A stretch of 64,000 nt of DNA from Mycolicibacterium aurum (GTDB lineage: Bacteria; Actinomycetota; Actinomycetes; Mycobacteriales; Mycobacteriaceae). Positions 26,201-34,539 of this stretch are shown here, piece by piece. Position 1 is the first letter of the stretch. Each line of letters begins with the position of its first letter. The notes beneath the pieces are model-generated. The model had not been told where the DNA came from. It made no database searches and worked only from the letters and a program-made list of their open reading frames with translations. The position numbers and the translations under genes were made by a program. The stretch lies in NCBI RefSeq assembly GCF_900637195.1, contig NZ_LR134356.1, positions 5,890,001 to 5,954,000 on the forward strand. Direction: 5' to 3'.

Positions 26201-26727
26201 CGGATCGCCTGCGCAGCAGTGCGATTGGCGTCATCCACCGCTCGTACCGCCTCTTGCTCAACCTGACTCAGCTGGTTCTCCAAGCCGGCCGCCTCATCGT
26301 CGAGTTCTCGGGAGGTCGCCGCGTCTCGTGACTCCTGGTTGTTCGCGATGCTGGCCCGATAGTTGTCCTGGAATGTCGCCCAGGTCGCCAGCGCCTGCTG
26401 GTACTGCAACCGAATGCTGCTGTTCGTCTCCTCGGCGGCCGCCGTGCGGAGGTCCATGTCGATGACGCTGTCCAGATTGTCGAGTTCGTCGGAGAGCTCG
26501 GCACGCCGCGCGGGATCGTCGGCCACCAGAAACTGGTTGTACTTGGTCAGCAGACTCTGGAGGTCCCGCGCGGTGTCCAGCGCGGCCACCTGCGAATTCC
26601 TGGCCTCGGCACGTTTCTCGTAGAGGGATGAGATCCGGTTGATCTGGACCGTATACAGCGCGTTCGCGAGGATGATCGCCAACAGAGCTGATCCGCAGAG
26701 GATTGCAAGTCGTTTGGTGAGCGTCAT
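23224..26727 (-). CDS. Hybrid sensor histidine kinase with GAF, long coiled coil and three receiver domains
   Basis: The 1167-residue protein reads in order: TM helix (about 8-26), an extracytoplasmic four-helix/CHASE3-like domain (30-178), TM helix (182-200), linker, GAF domain (235-378), an acidic coiled coil (380-475) rich in E, Q, L, A and R heptads, HisKA with phospho-acceptor His488 in 'NMSHELRTPL', HATPase with 'DTGIGI' and 'GTGLGLAI' (640-680), then three receiver domains whose acceptor aspartates are Asp817, Asp940 and Asp1087, each with a conserved Lys (866, 992, 1139). All appear intact. It is second in the operon, 6 nt after the GGDEF-EAL gene, and is followed by cheR with a one-base overlap. 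Confidence 0.93.
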   Translation of the reverse strand: MTLTKRLAILCGSALLAIILANALYTVQINRISSLYEKRAEARNSQVAALDTARDLQSLLTKYNQFLVADDPARRAELSDELDNLDSVIDMDLRTAAAEETNSSIRLQYQQALATWATFQDNYRASIANNQESRDAATSRELDDEAAGLENQLSQVEQEAVRAVDDANRTAAQAIRFTKGTLWIFASAIVAVLGALLLVTSRNIHRTVTGAALQNEKARRAKEIQANLMTDVQGAETLAQVGGIIVSGTAHAVGAKHGALYLQDPDDHSRFSLTASYAFHRRKGLPTSYGLGDGLIGQCALEGQRIEVTGAPGDYVEVVSGLGKTDPVSLILVPIKFESEVLGVLELAGLRLFSDDDIELLESIALGAGVAIGAVESAQKTRELLRVSQAQTEELQTQEEELRAANEQLIQREDQLSAQNAELEETTEELRSQREELRASSERLESQAQSLEQKNEELQRLSASLEVKAEELAVSSRYKSEFLANMSHELRTPLNSILILASLLTDSDELNDKQHEFAETIQQSGKDLLNLIDEVLDLAKVESGSLHFERESIDVAELVHFLQRTFGPIAQDKGIAFRIDVEDTAPQRLTSDYTRIKQIAKNLVANAIKFTDQGSVTVVLSGASDTAGTPGEGYLALAVVDTGIGIDEADHNVIFESFQQAGRGSARQYGGTGLGLAISRELSRHLGGDILLRSVLGQGSTFTCYLPVGGSATPESRSNTTPSRLDVPAPAAQAPGSPAPVEGGDDEAARFGAVDTSSVTWPAGTKPVLLIVEDDATFARMLAELATEAGFESVVTPSGRMALALAKERQPAAITLDIGLPDMAGWVVLDVLKHDLATRHIPVNVVSGSNDDGRGRRMGAIQTLNKPAEISDLRSMFAATADFLKPGPRHVLVAEDDANQRQVVKHMIESDDISITCVGTGERVLEELSGPTTYDCLVLDLGLPDIDGIDLIERIKDQLKEKSLPVIVHTGRELTAAETGRLEHLAAAIVLKNARSPERLLDETALFLHRVAGDMPDSAREILANPRRIDESLEGNTVLLVDDDVRNVFSLGSALKRYGITVIPASNGQLGLDSLAEHPEIGLVLMDIMMPVMDGYEAMRRIRADSRWRNLPIVALTAKAMKGDRQKCLDAGASDYVTKPVDMDQLTSVLRVWLAGRPRAQPQSAET

Positions 26728-26733
26728 GTCGCC

Positions 26734-29385
26734 CTATCTCTCGTCCGCACCTTGATCGGACCCGACAGACATCCGGTTACCGACATAAGCGGCCAAGTCG
26801 GTTACCTCTATCGGATGCGAGTACAGAAAGCCCTGCTGCAGAACGCAACCCGCTTCTCGAAGCCAATCGGCCTGACCCTCCGTCTCCACACCCTCGGCGA
26901 TCAGGTCGATCTGCATGCAGGCTGCCACCGCGATCTGACTGCGGACCAGCCGCTGCACACGCTCGTTCTCGTGAACCTCGGAGATGAACGATCGGTCGAT
27001 CTTCAACCAGTCGACGGGAACGTGCATCAGATTGGCCATGCTCGCGTGCTCCACCCCGAAATCATCCATCGCCAGTCTGAAACCGATGTCCCGGGCACGC
27101 CGGAGGGCGGCGTGGGCGGGCGCGGGATCTCCGGCGAACGCGCGCTCGGTCAGTTCCAGGCACACGTTCTCCGGCGCGACTCCGGTGTTGCGGTGAGCGC
27201 TGACCAGGTGATCGAGGAACTCGCTGTCGAGCACCTGGTCGGGCGAGAGATTTACGTGCAGCTTCAGATCACGCCTGTCGAGAGCCACATAGTCTTCGAA
27301 AGTGCGTGTCAGGATCCAGCGGCCCAGCGGCCGTACCTGCCCGGAATCCTCTGCCAGAGCGATGATCTCGCTCGCGGGGATCTCTTCATCGCCCACCCGC
27401 CAACGGACGAGGGCCTCGATGCCGAACAGGGCACCGGATGCCGCGTTCACGATCGGCTGGTAGACCATGCGGAATTCCGATCGGGTGATGGCATCGGACA
27501 CTTCGGCGCGCAGATGTGCCCTCCCCTGGTGCCGCGACCCGATCGCATCCGTGTAGAGCACGCATTCGCGAAGCTGGTTCTTTTTCGCCTCGAACATGGC
27601 AATGTCGGCCTGCGACAGCAACTCCTCGGGGGTGCGGGCGCCCGCTCCCAGACATGCGATGCCCATGCTCAGCGACGGACGCAAGGTCGCGTGTCTGCAG
27701 CGCACCAGCTCGTCCTGAACCTGCTCGAGGATCGTATTTCCGACGATCACCGCCGTATTGGGCGACGGCACGCCCTCCAACAGCACGACGAACTCGTCCC
27801 CACCGACACGGCACACCAGTGTCTCGTCGCCCACGGCGGCCCGCAGGCGCGTCGCCACCTCCAGCAGTAGTTCGTCACCGGTGTCATGCCCGTAGGTGTC
27901 GTTGACGATCTTGAACTGGTTGACATCGGCATACAGCAGCGCGACAAGTCCCTGCGCGGTGTCCTGCTCGCGGGCGAGCACGGCCAACTTCTCGTTGAGC
28001 TGGCGACGATTCGCCAGGTCGGTCAGGGGGTCGTGGCTCGCGAGGTGCCGGATCTCTGTCTGCGCATGCTTGATCTCGGTCAGATCGTGGACGACGACGG
28101 CGACGAGCAGGTCGACCGAGTCACCGATCGGCGACAACGTGATCATCACCTCGACCGGCCGCCCATCGTGCGCAGCGAGCGTCATTTCCAGCGAAACCTC
28201 CTGCCGCGTCGCCAGTGTGGCATCCAGCTGTTCTTCCAGGCGCTGCCGATCCGCCGCAACCGCGAGCTCCACGATGGATCGACCCAGCAGAGTGTCGTCA
28301 TCACCGCCGAACAGCGCCGTGGCGGCCTTGTTGCAGCTGCGGATGACACCGGAGACGTCGACAGCCAGGATTGCGTCGCCGGTCGCCTGCATGACCGCGG
28401 CGTACTCCGCCTGGACCCGGTACAGCGTGGCGTTCGAGATGGCCAGCGCAGCCGCCGCGGACGCACCCCGGAAGAGCGCGACTTCGGCCTCGGTGAAGTC
28501 GGGGCCGTCGGGTCGGCCCACACAGACGACGCCGAAACGCTGGCTGCGGGCGGTCAGTTCCTCGACCATGACGGCCCCATAGGTGGTCGATGTCGTGACC
28601 TGGTCGGCCTCGGGCTCAACGAGCAACGCCTGCAACAGTTCCGACGTGCCACCGGACTCCGTGTGCGACAGCGACTCGTGCCAACCATGGTCGGGAGTCG
28701 GCAGGCGCAGCACGCATTCGGCGGCGAACACCTGGCTCAACTCGGTGACGATGGCCCGTTCCAGAGACGGCAGGTCGATACTGGCTTCGGCGAAGATGTT
28801 GGTCAGCCGCTCACGGCGCCGGGTGAAGGACAGCTCGTCCCGTTGCCGGACTTCGGCGGCGCGCGCGTCCTGCATCTGCTGCTCGTGCAGCCTCGCAGCT
28901 TCACTGCGAAGCCGGGCGAAGGATCGATCGAGTTCCAGCAGCGCTTTGACCTTCGCGTAGAACACCTGTCGCGGAACCGGCTTGACCAGGAAGTCGACCG
29001 CTCCCAGGTCGTAGCCGCGATGCAGGTCGCTGTCGTCTGCCTGACCGGTGAGGAAGACGATCGGGGTCGACGCCAGCTCTTCGACGTCTCTGATCAACTG
29101 CGCGGTCTCGAACCCGTCCATCCCCGGCATGTTGATGTCCAGGACGATCACGGCGACTTTGCGTTGCAGGAGCGCGGTGAGCGCCTCCTCGCCGGAGCCA
29201 GCCTGGGCGATCTCGCAGTCCAAAGGTGTCAACACGGTGCACAACAGCTCGCGCAGCCTCGCGTCGTCATCGACGATGAGGACCATCTGCGTGTCGTCGA
29301 CCGCAGCGGTCTCGCGCGAGAGGTTAGGTGACAGGGTCATCGGTCCCGGCGTCGCCACGTCCGGGACGAGTGCCTCGAACTCCAC
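26734..29385 (-). CDS. REC-GAF/PAS-GGDEF-EAL c-di-GMP turnover protein
   Basis: The 883-residue protein contains a receiver domain with Asp83 (33-150), a helical linker, a GAF-like domain (about 200-320), a PAS domain (325-440), a GGDEF domain with intact GGDEF at 528-532, and an EAL domain (625-865) with Glu657, Asn712, Glu744, Asp774, Asp775, Lys795, Glu831 and Gln851. GGDEF makes and EAL hydrolyses cyclic di-GMP. No RxxD inhibitory site is seen before GGDEF (residues 519-522 read GDET). Loop 6 reads DDFGVEHAS instead of the common DDFGTGYSS. The start may be GTG 29385 or ATG 29340. It is the first gene of the signalling operon. Confidence 0.93.
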   Translation of the reverse strand: MEFEALVPDVATPGPMTLSPNLSRETAAVDDTQMVLIVDDDARLRELLCTVLTPLDCEIAQAGSGEEALTALLQRKVAVIVLDINMPGMDGFETAQLIRDVEELASTPIVFLTGQADDSDLHRGYDLGAVDFLVKPVPRQVFYAKVKALLELDRSFARLRSEAARLHEQQMQDARAAEVRQRDELSFTRRRERLTNIFAEASIDLPSLERAIVTELSQVFAAECVLRLPTPDHGWHESLSHTESGGTSELLQALLVEPEADQVTTSTTYGAVMVEELTARSQRFGVVCVGRPDGPDFTEAEVALFRGASAAAALAISNATLYRVQAEYAAVMQATGDAILAVDVSGVIRSCNKAATALFGGDDDTLLGRSIVELAVAADRQRLEEQLDATLATRQEVSLEMTLAAHDGRPVEVMITLSPIGDSVDLLVAVVVHDLTEIKHAQTEIRHLASHDPLTDLANRRQLNEKLAVLAREQDTAQGLVALLYADVNQFKIVNDTYGHDTGDELLLEVATRLRAAVGDETLVCRVGGDEFVVLLEGVPSPNTAVIVGNTILEQVQDELVRCRHATLRPSLSMGIACLGAGARTPEELLSQADIAMFEAKKNQLRECVLYTDAIGSRHQGRAHLRAEVSDAITRSEFRMVYQPIVNAASGALFGIEALVRWRVGDEEIPASEIIALAEDSGQVRPLGRWILTRTFEDYVALDRRDLKLHVNLSPDQVLDSEFLDHLVSAHRNTGVAPENVCLELTERAFAGDPAPAHAALRRARDIGFRLAMDDFGVEHASMANLMHVPVDWLKIDRSFISEVHENERVQRLVRSQIAVAACMQIDLIAEGVETEGQADWLREAGCVLQQGFLYSHPIEVTDLAAYVGNRMSVGSDQGADER

Positions 29386-29586
29386 CCGTCCACATCTCCC
29401 ATACGCACGCTAATCCCCCGTCGCCCCGCAAAGTGTCTCGACGGGGTCCGCAGCGTTTCACATCATAGGTGGATCAGCTGAGGTAGACGGGCGAACCGGA
29501 CGAAATTCACTGCTCCGGGCCGGAATTAACGCGAGTGTCGACTCGCCTCGGGTGTCAGCCGTGGTCGGTGCAGGTCGTCGGTCCGG

Positions 29587-30462
29587 TCAGCGGAGCAAGT
29601 CCGGCGGCGTGATGGACCGTGGTGAGAGTCCCAGTGTCCGAACATGGTCGGCGATGGCGCCGAGGTTCGTGGTCCACACGTCGTCGTGGTCGAGCACATA
29701 GCGCATCAGATCGTCGAGTTCGGCGGCACGCGACGTCCGCCCGGTCAGGAAGGGGTGATTGGTGAGCACCCAGCAGCCGCTGGCCCGGCGCAGCCCATCG
29801 AACTCCAGCTGCCACAGTTCACGCGCCTTGCGCGGACTCTCGATCAGCCCGCTACCGGAGATGTCGGGCAGATAGCAGTACTGCTCCCAGTCGTCGAGGG
29901 CCCACTGGATCGGGATCTCGACCAGCGACCGGTCCGCACCGGGCGTGATCGCCAGCTCATAGGGGTGGTCGGCGTCCATCAGAGACGAGTCGTACAGAAA
30001 GCCCCGCTCGGCCAGCAGCGCGGGCGTGCGCCAGGACAGGTCCCACATCGGGGCCCGGTAACCCGTGGGCCGCACCCCGGCGACGTCGGCCAGGGCGGCC
30101 AGCCCCCGGTCGAGCGCGTCGATCTCCTGCTCCAGTGTCAGCGCGGTGGGCTGTTCATGGAGGTAGCCGTGGTGGGCGATCTCGTGTCCGGCGGCGACGA
30201 TGCTGCGGATCGCCTGCGGGTAGCGGTCCGCCGTGTGGCCCGGCACGAAGAACGTCGACGCGACCTGGTGACGCTCGAGCAGGTTCAGGATGCGGGGAAT
30301 GCCGACCAACGGCCCGTACGCCTGATGGCTCATCACGCTCATCCGGGCACCGACGGACTCCAGGGTGCCTTCGGGACCCCACAGCACCGCCGACTCGGCA
30401 TCCACATCGAAGGTGAACGCCGCTGCCGCCGTTTTGCCGTCGGGCCAGCGCAATTCACTCAT
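29587..30462 (-). CDS. Polysaccharide deacetylase/PuuE-like amidohydrolase
   Basis: The 291-residue protein has the NodB-homology fold. 'FTFDVDAES' provides the metal-site aspartates, 'GHEIAHHGYLHEQP' the His motif and 'GYRAPMWDLSW' the Arg motif. The subclass resembles PuuE-type, metal-variant allantoinase-like enzymes and cytosolic deacetylases rather than secreted cell-wall enzymes, since there is no signal peptide. Its ATG overlaps the stop of the ureohydrolase gene (ATGA). Being the last gene of a permease-SDR-SDR-ureohydrolase operon, it likely opens or deacylates an amide in the same pathway. The substrate is unknown. Confidence 0.85.
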   Translation of the reverse strand: MSELRWPDGKTAAAAFTFDVDAESAVLWGPEGTLESVGARMSVMSHQAYGPLVGIPRILNLLERHQVASTFFVPGHTADRYPQAIRSIVAAGHEIAHHGYLHEQPTALTLEQEIDALDRGLAALADVAGVRPTGYRAPMWDLSWRTPALLAERGFLYDSSLMDADHPYELAITPGADRSLVEIPIQWALDDWEQYCYLPDISGSGLIESPRKARELWQLEFDGLRRASGCWVLTNHPFLTGRTSRAAELDDLMRYVLDHDDVWTTNLGAIADHVRTLGLSPRSITPPDLLR

Positions 30463-31427
30463 CCATCGACCATAAGCGAGATCAGCTCGTAGGCCAGGTT
30501 CGCCCCGGCGACGGCGGTCACCTCGGCATGGTCGTAGGCCGGAGCCACCTCGACCACGTCCGCGCCGACGACCGTCAACGCCCGCATGGCCCGCAGTACT
30601 GCCACCAGTTCGCGGCTCGTCATCCCGCCGATCTCGGGTGTCCCTGTCCCGGGCGCGAACGCCGGATCCAGTACGTCGACGTCGATCGAGACGTATACCG
30701 GGTGATCGCCGACCCGATTGAGCACGCGTTCGATCACTCCGTCCACCCCGATGCGGTCGATGTCGCGGCAGTGCACCACGGTGAACCCGAGTTCGGCGTC
30801 TTCGAGAAGGTCGGAACGGTCGTAGAGCGACCCCCGGATGCCCACATGCGCGGAACGGTCCTTGACGAGCAGACCCTGCTCGGAGGCACGCCGAAACGGT
30901 GTGCCGTGGGTGCAGGGCGCCCCGAAGTAGGTGTCCCAGGTGTCCAGGTGGGCGTCGAAATGCACCAACGCCACCGGGCCGTGCACCTGATTGACGGCCT
31001 GCAGGGCAGGTAGCGCGATCGTGTGGTCGCCGCCGAGCAGCACGACACGCTGCTCGGGTCTGCTGATCAATCCCCTTATGCCCGCGCGGATCTCGTCGAC
31101 CGCGGCGGTGATGTCGAACGGATTGGCGGCGATGTCACCAGCGTCGACCACCTGCGCCGCGGCGAACGGTGTCACATCGAGGGCCGGGTTGTAGGGCTTC
31201 AGCAACCGGGAGGCCTGGCGAATGGCCGCGGGCCCGAACCTGGCGCCCGGACGGTAGGTGACCCCGCTGTCGAAAGGCACACCCGCCACCGCGATGTCGT
31301 AGTCGCTGACTTCGTGGCGCTGCGGCAGCCGCGCGAACGTGGCGATGCCCGCGTAACGCGGGACGGCCTGTGCGTCCACCTGGCCGAAGACGCCCGGCGT
31401 GGTCTCCACATAGGGCTGGCTGTGCAT
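30459..31427 (-). CDS. Ureohydrolase (agmatinase/guanidinobutyrase family)
   Basis: The 322-residue enzyme shows the complete di-manganese site of the arginase superfamily: GGDHTIALP, 'HFDAHLDTWD' and 'SIDVDVLDPAFAPGTGTPE'. Family members release urea from agmatine, guanidinobutyrate, guanidinopropionate or related guanidines. The start was set at ATG 31427, since a GGAGGT site lies 7 nt upstream. A further ATG at 31445 overlaps the previous stop and is an alternative. The exact guanidine cannot be read from sequence. The permease, dehydrogenases and the amidohydrolase around it suggest catabolism of a guanidine or ureido compound as nitrogen source. Confidence 0.9.
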   Translation of the reverse strand: MHSQPYVETTPGVFGQVDAQAVPRYAGIATFARLPQRHEVSDYDIAVAGVPFDSGVTYRPGARFGPAAIRQASRLLKPYNPALDVTPFAAAQVVDAGDIAANPFDITAAVDEIRAGIRGLISRPEQRVVLLGGDHTIALPALQAVNQVHGPVALVHFDAHLDTWDTYFGAPCTHGTPFRRASEQGLLVKDRSAHVGIRGSLYDRSDLLEDAELGFTVVHCRDIDRIGVDGVIERVLNRVGDHPVYVSIDVDVLDPAFAPGTGTPEIGGMTSRELVAVLRAMRALTVVGADVVEVAPAYDHAEVTAVAGANLAYELISLMVDG

Positions 31428-31444
31428 TCGTTTTACCTCCGTCA

Positions 31445-32209
31445 TCACGCTCTCGACCGGGTGGAACCGCCGTTGCACGAAATCACCTGACCGACCACCG
31501 CTTCCAACTCGAAGTCGGACAGCAGTTCGACGGCGACGGCGATCTCGTCGGGGACTCCGATGCGAGCCAAGGGAATCGATTCGGCGTAGAGCTCGTGCAC
31601 GGTCCCCAGGTCGAGGCCGGCCGCACGGGCATCCACCTGCAACTGGGGCGTGTCGGTGACGCCGGGAGCAACCGCGTTCACGATGATGTGCTCGGGCGCC
31701 AGTTCTCGTCCCAGGGTCTTGACCAAGGAGATCAGCCCGGACTTCGCGGCCGCATACGCTGTCGCCTCCGGCCACCCGGTGACACCCCACTCACTCGTGA
31801 TCACCACGACGCGTCCGGCGCCCGCCGCCCGCATGTGCGGAAGGACCGCCTGAACGAGGAAGAACGTGCCACCGAGATTGGTGTCCACCACCTTCCACCA
31901 GTCGGCGTCGTCGTGCTCGAGCAGTGGCGCCATGGTCATGTAGGCATGGTTGGCCACCAGGATGTCGAGCCTGCCGGTGGCCGTCACGACGTCGGCGACG
32001 ACTCGCTCGCACTCGGCCGGGTCGCAGATGTCACCGGCGACGCGCACGCCGGCGATCTGATCGGCGAGGGCGGCCAGCGCGGGGCTGTCACGAATGTCGT
32101 TGACCGCCACCGTGGCGCCGGCAGCGGCCAAGCGACGAGCGTGCGCGCTGCCCATGCCCTGGGCGGCGCCGGTGACGAGCGCGACCCGCCCGGTCAGATC
32201 GGTACTCAT
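31445..32209 (-). CDS. Short-chain dehydrogenase/reductase (classical SDR)
   Basis: The 254-residue protein has a TGAAQGMG nucleotide loop (about 14-21), 'ANHAYM' in place of the usual NNAG, and the catalytic Ser (in 'VVITSEWG') and YAAAK. The C-terminal 'VVGQVISCNGGS' is typical. Classical SDRs oxidise alcohols or reduce ketones with NAD(P). It is the third gene of the permease operon, and its start overlaps the stop of the upstream SDR by four bases (ATGA). Two paralogous SDRs in tandem suggest two successive oxidations or a stereo-inversion. That role is inferred. Confidence 0.92.
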   Translation of the reverse strand: MSTDLTGRVALVTGAAQGMGSAHARRLAAAGATVAVNDIRDSPALAALADQIAGVRVAGDICDPAECERVVADVVTATGRLDILVANHAYMTMAPLLEHDDADWWKVVDTNLGGTFFLVQAVLPHMRAAGAGRVVVITSEWGVTGWPEATAYAAAKSGLISLVKTLGRELAPEHIIVNAVAPGVTDTPQLQVDARAAGLDLGTVHELYAESIPLARIGVPDEIAVAVELLSDFELEAVVGQVISCNGGSTRSRA

Positions 32210-32904
32210 ATGACGGCTCCGGAGTTGACGTTGACGACGTCGCCCACGCTGAAGGTCGCGTCACACAGCAGATATTCGATACAGCGGGCCACCTCCCGGG
32301 GCGTGGCCAGTTTCCGCAGCGGCAGCGTGGTCAGATACTCCTTTGCGCGCCATGGGGAGTCGGCCGCGAGCAGCGGTGTGTCGGTGGGACCGGGGGCCAC
32401 GCAGTTGACCGTCACTCCCTGCGGGGCCACCTCGGCGGCGAGGCTGCGTACGAAGCCGAGGATGGCGCCCTTCGCCGCCGCGTAGTGCGCGTCCCCGTCG
32501 CCACCGCCGACGGCCAGTTCGCTGGCCACCGCGACCAGCGCGCCCCGCGCGTCGACGAGGTCCGGCAGTGTCGCCCGCGCGACGTTGACCAGGCCGCCGA
32601 GGTGAACGCGCAGCATCCGCCGCCACGCGTCGACCGTGATGTCGGCGACCGGGGCCATCTCGTAGTAGCCGGCGGACGTCACGACCGCGGACACCGGCCC
32701 CAGCTGGTCGCGGAGCTCAGAAACCGCCTCGCGCACCGCGTCGGCGTCCGAAACATCAGCGGCAACAGTGTATTCAGCCCCGGCTACCGATTCCTTGAGG
32801 TCGAGGCAACCGACAGTGAACCCACGCCGGAGGAGCATGTCCACAGTGGCCGCACCGATGCCGCTGGCGCCGCCGGTGACCAGCGCGACGGGTTGTCCAC
32901 TCAT
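32206..32904 (-). CDS. Short-chain dehydrogenase/reductase (classical SDR)
   Basis: This 232-residue SDR has TGGASGIG (about 10-17), 'VTSAGYY' in place of NNAG, a catalytic Ser in 'VAVASELAVGG' and YAAAK. The C-terminal 'GDVVNVNSGAVI' is the usual final strand. It is shorter than its downstream neighbour and is not a close copy of it, so the pair is probably not a recent duplication. Both ends overlap neighbouring genes by four bases (ATGA), which marks tight translational coupling with the permease and the second SDR. Confidence 0.92.
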   Translation of the reverse strand: MSGQPVALVTGGASGIGAATVDMLLRRGFTVGCLDLKESVAGAEYTVAADVSDADAVREAVSELRDQLGPVSAVVTSAGYYEMAPVADITVDAWRRMLRVHLGGLVNVARATLPDLVDARGALVAVASELAVGGGDGDAHYAAAKGAILGFVRSLAAEVAPQGVTVNCVAPGPTDTPLLAADSPWRAKEYLTTLPLRKLATPREVARCIEYLLCDATFSVGDVVNVNSGAVI

Positions 32905-34367
32905 CGACGGTCGGCCAGCTCATCGCGGGCTTCGGCGTCGTCGACCGCATCCGTGCCGGTGATGCGGGACCGCACCGAGGCCAGGAGCGCGGCGCCGAGC
33001 ACGCCGAGCACGACGACGCCGATCCACACCGACCAGTCCAGGTAGCGCTGGTCGAAGGCCACCCGCGGCCACGCGATGTTGAGGAACTGCAGGGTCGCCC
33101 ATACGACGGCGACCAGTGCCACCGGCAGCGTCGCGCGGCCCAGAGAGAACGCGGCAGGGGTCCAGGCCCGGCGCAACAGCACCACGAGAAAGCCGACCAG
33201 CGGGAACAGGAAGGCGAGGTAGAAACCGCCCGCGGTGAAGTTCACCATCAACGAGTAGACGTCCCCGGCGACGATGCTGAGCAGGAACAGCGCGCTACCC
33301 ACCACGGTGGTGACCAGGATCGCCACCACCGGGATGCGTGCCTTGCCGCGCAGCCGGACCAGGGCGCCGGCCGCGGGCAGCCCGCCGTCACGGGCGTAGG
33401 CCCAGATGACCCGCGACGCGGAGGTCTGCAACGCCAGGAAGCTGGCGAGGAAGCCGATGACGAACAGCACCTCCACCGGTACCGCGATTCCGGCGCCCAA
33501 TGCCGTGGTCAGGGTGTCGTAGACCGGGTCGGCGACCGCGCCTTCGGCCACCGCACCCAGGTCGGGGATCGCCAGGATGATCGCGAGGCTGGAGTAGGCC
33601 ACCACCACGGCGATGAATGCCAGCGAGAACAAGACCGCCTTCGGAAGGTCGCGGCGCGGCTCGTGCACCTCTTCGGCGATGGAGCCGGCGCTCTCGAAGC
33701 CGACGAAGGACCAGCCGATGAAGGCGACGGCGAGCATGAACGGTCCGGTCAGGTACGCCAGCATGTCCACGTCGGTGCCGCCGCCGGTGAACAGCACGGA
33801 GATGGAATTCTGCCGGTGGAACAGCAGCAGCCAGGTGCCCAGCACCACCGATCCGATCACCTCGGCGATGATGCTGCCGATCATGAAGATCTTCAGTGCA
33901 CCCCGCCCGATCAGGTTGACCGCAGTGCCGGCCAACAGAATCACCAGGGCGATCAGTGCAAGCGTTCCTCCCGAGGGCTCCTGGATGCCGATGATGTTGG
34001 CGACGAACCCGGCCGCACCCAGAGCAACGGTGGCCATCGCGATCACCAGCGTCCACATGTAGACCCAGCCCGCGAACCAGCCGTAGGTGGTGCCGAGCAG
34101 CCGCCGCGACCACTGGTAGATCGACCCTTCCAGCGGCCACCGCGACACCAGGGTCGCGAAAATCAGCGCGACCAGGAACTGGCCGGCGAACACCAGCAGG
34201 AAGCCCCACCAGAAGCTGGGACCCGCGGCCGACAACGCCAGACCGAAGATGCCGTACAGGGCGACGATGGGCGAGATGAAGGCGAACGCGAAGGCGAACG
34301 CCGACCACAGCGAGAACTCCCTGCGGAGCACGTGCGGCTGCTGCTCGGAACTGATCTGTGACGACAT
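32901..34367 (-). CDS. APC superfamily amino acid/polyamine permease
   Basis: The 488-residue permease has 12 TM helices. The start 'REFSLWSAFAFAFAFISPIVALYGIFGLAL' gives helix 1 with the unwound substrate segment, and 'GWSFVGFESAGSIAEEVHEPRRDLPKAV' matches the consensus loop after helix 6 of APC transporters. The subclass is the amino-acid/GABA/choline-like permeases. It is the first gene of the catabolic operon, separated from the divergent PucR gene by 170 bp, and probably imports the substrate used by the downstream enzymes. The substrate specificity is not readable. Confidence 0.92.
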   Translation of the reverse strand: MSSQISSEQQPHVLRREFSLWSAFAFAFAFISPIVALYGIFGLALSAAGPSFWWGFLLVFAGQFLVALIFATLVSRWPLEGSIYQWSRRLLGTTYGWFAGWVYMWTLVIAMATVALGAAGFVANIIGIQEPSGGTLALIALVILLAGTAVNLIGRGALKIFMIGSIIAEVIGSVVLGTWLLLFHRQNSISVLFTGGGTDVDMLAYLTGPFMLAVAFIGWSFVGFESAGSIAEEVHEPRRDLPKAVLFSLAFIAVVVAYSSLAIILAIPDLGAVAEGAVADPVYDTLTTALGAGIAVPVEVLFVIGFLASFLALQTSASRVIWAYARDGGLPAAGALVRLRGKARIPVVAILVTTVVGSALFLLSIVAGDVYSLMVNFTAGGFYLAFLFPLVGFLVVLLRRAWTPAAFSLGRATLPVALVAVVWATLQFLNIAWPRVAFDQRYLDWSVWIGVVVLGVLGAALLASVRSRITGTDAVDDAEARDELADRR

Positions 34368-34478
34368 GTGCTGCTCCCCGTGTTCGGTGCGCTACTGGCT
34401 CGAACTATCACCCCAGGTCGGCAGGCATGCCAGCCGTTGCGACGAAGACGCGGCGATCGCACCGCACGGGGGCCGGGT

Positions 34479-34539
34479 ATTGGACGATCGCACAATGCGG
34501 GACGCCGCGCGTGTGACGGCGGCGTTACGCTCGTCCAAT
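34479..34539. promoter_or_regulatory. Inverted repeat ATTGGACGA...TCGTCCAAT spanning the pucR-like start
   Basis: Two perfect 9-bp arms (34479-34487 and 34531-34539) are separated by 43 bp in the divergent permease/PucR region. The right arm overlaps the ATG of the regulator at 34538. This is compatible with autorepression by two bound dimers or looping. It could also be a hairpin in the leader. The arm length is above chance for such a short region but is not proof. Confidence 0.4.
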
